Positions 6,344-6,831 of a stretch of 6,831 bases of DNA are shown here, in pieces. Position numbers and translations under genes: made by a program. The first letter of the stretch is position 1. Every line of letters begins with the position of its first letter. Origin of the DNA: Actinomycetota bacterium (GTDB lineage: Bacteria; Actinomycetota; Actinomycetes; S36-B12); the NCBI GenBank assembly GCA_027729865.1, contig JAQCBM010000101.1, positions 1 through 6,831 of the forward strand, written 5' to 3'. The notes under the pieces are model-generated. The model saw only the letters and a program-made list of their open reading frames with translations. It had not been told where the DNA came from and did not search any database.

Positions 6344-6382
6344 ACCACACAACCAGCGTCAATCAGACCGACAGCAATCCCA
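6344..6382. repeat. Putative right terminal region of the IS3 element
   Basis: The bases after the transposase stop include GCGTCAATCAGACC then ACAGCAATCCCA, which look like the outer end of IS3 elements (TCAA near the stop, GCAGTCCC-like at the tip). The boundary near 6380-6382 is recognised by resemblance only. Confidence 0.4.
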
Positions 6383-6399
6383 TCGCTCCTACCACGTAT

Positions 6400-6708
6400 A
6401 TGAGGTTCCGTGCATCTGCGGAACTTTCACCCACACATCGCTTATTCCCTACCGGTGAAAGCGCAATCAACCACGGTGAAAGCACCCGCTACTTCCCGAC
6501 AACCACGGAACAGTTCACGATGCTCTACGGCAGACGGAACGCGACCGAGTCTTGGCACGCCGAGTTAAGACGAACCCGCAGTCGCCTGCCCGTCAGTGGG
6601 ATGGCGATGCAGTCCTTCTACCTGTGCTGTCTTGTCATCACCCAGAACGCGCGAAGTATCGAGAGACTAAGGCGCTCCTCCGCGCCACCTGAAGTCGACG
6701 TGGCGTAG
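6400..6708 (+). pseudogene. Probable C-terminal fragment of a second, unrelated transposase
   Basis: An open frame of about 103 codons starts just beyond the IS3 end and stops at TAG 6706-6708. Its second half, FTMLYGRRNATESWHAELRR then GMAMQSFYLCCLVITQNA, has the form of the C-terminal end of DDE transposases: an aromatic-Gly-Arg-Arg-Asn segment, a likely catalytic Glu (6547-6549), a basic stretch and a final hydrophobic helix. There is no ribosome-binding site at ATG 6400 and no upstream catalytic region, so it is a remnant. The same frame is open back to 5818, but that stretch is the IS3 gene out of frame and not one protein. I cannot name the IS family. It might instead be an integrase or an unknown protein. 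Confidence 0.45.
6683..6705. terminator. Inverted repeat at the end of the second transposase fragment
   Basis: CGCCAC (6683-6688) and GTGGCG (6700-6705) are perfect reverse complements over an 11-base loop, just before the TAG stop. No T-run follows. It may be a terminator or a relic of an IS end. Confidence 0.25.
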
Positions 6709-6781
6709 ACCCGCACTTCATTACTAACATTGAACATCACCCGGGGCGCAAGCTTGCACGGAATCACATACAGATCGCCCA
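6709..6781. other. Short intergenic stretch
   Basis: I see no gene, convincing promoter or strong hairpin between the transposase remnant and the possible minus-strand stop codon at 6782. Confidence 0.4.
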
Positions 6782-6831
6782 TTAACCGATAAAGGCAACG
6801 ATTTGCTCGGGATCTGCGAGCACAGATGGCG
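6782..6831 (-). CDS. Possible C-terminal tail of a gene entering from the right edge
   Basis: On the minus strand the frame from the window edge reads PSVLADPEQIVAFIG and ends at TAA (6784-6782). The composition resembles the end of a globular protein (Asp-Pro-Glu-Gln, then an amphipathic tail) better than the other frames here. With only 15 codons visible, no family can be assigned and it may be chance. Confidence 0.3.
   Translation of the reverse strand, partial: PSVLADPEQIVAFIG

Larger units (their letters stand above)
5781..6382 (+). mobile_element. 3' portion of an IS3-family insertion sequence
   Basis: The segment begins inside the transposase OrfB, directly fused to methyltransferase DNA, and runs through the OrfB stop to a terminus-like sequence ending near 6382. 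The left end, OrfA and the N-terminal part of OrfB are missing, so this is a deletion derivative unable to move by itself. After the stop, GCGTCAATCAGACC and ACAGCAATCCCA resemble the right terminal repeats of IS3 members. The exact right end is an estimate because the left repeat needed for comparison is absent. The DNA looks more GC-rich than the neighbouring exporter gene. Confidence 0.75.

Noticed and set aside
5818..6708. A 296-codon open frame across the IS region as a single protein
   Set aside because: Between 5918 and 6343 it is out of frame with the clear transposase core; only short stretches on either side are meaningful in that frame.

Overview
The window looks like a piece of an actinobacterial chromosome, probably a member of the Micrococcales or a relative. 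The evidence is moderately high GC, the codon use, a YHHG-type TetR regulator with a WHG-like C-terminal domain divergent from an MMPL exporter, and an IS3-type transposase of a form common in actinobacteria. This assignment is inference from protein style; no rRNA or other phylogenetic marker is present.

Layout. (1) Positions 2-859, plus strand: the 3' end of a large, probably secreted protein. It has the tail of an Ig-like repeat, a Gly/Ser/Ala linker, and a C-terminal array of 22 uninterrupted eight-residue repeats. (2) Positions 860-1322: a non-coding gap between convergent genes, with two good hairpins. (3) Positions 1323-2341, minus strand: an adenosine deaminase-family gene with every catalytic motif present but broken by one missing base near codon 49. 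(4) Positions 2458-3066, minus strand: a TetR regulator, divergent from (5) 3114-5339, plus strand: an MMPL/RND-superfamily exporter. The 47-bp space between them, running into the exporter start codon, carries two related palindromes that are convincing candidate TetR operators. (6) Positions 5364-5453, plus strand: a 29-residue small ORF behind a perfect AGGAGG, whose TAA overlaps the ATG of (7), a class I SAM methyltransferase. The methyltransferase keeps only its N-terminal 110 or so residues before it runs into (8) the 3' part of an IS3-family element (about 5781-6382). That element's transposase is read across three frames. (9) Positions 6400-6708: a likely second transposase remnant. 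(10) A possible gene tail on the minus strand enters from the right edge (6782-6831).

How it fits together. TetR, exporter, small ORF and methyltransferase look like one regulated locus. The regulator probably represses itself and the exporter, and the exporter, small ORF and methyltransferase follow each other closely enough to be one transcript. The locus has been cut on its right side by mobile-element debris, so the original operon was probably longer. The most interesting items are the coupled small ORF in this export/modification setting, the paired operators with one over the start codon, and the 22-unit octapeptide array. I see no CRISPR array, rRNA, tRNA or recognisable riboswitch. 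I found no evidence for a wholly new defence or biosynthetic system.
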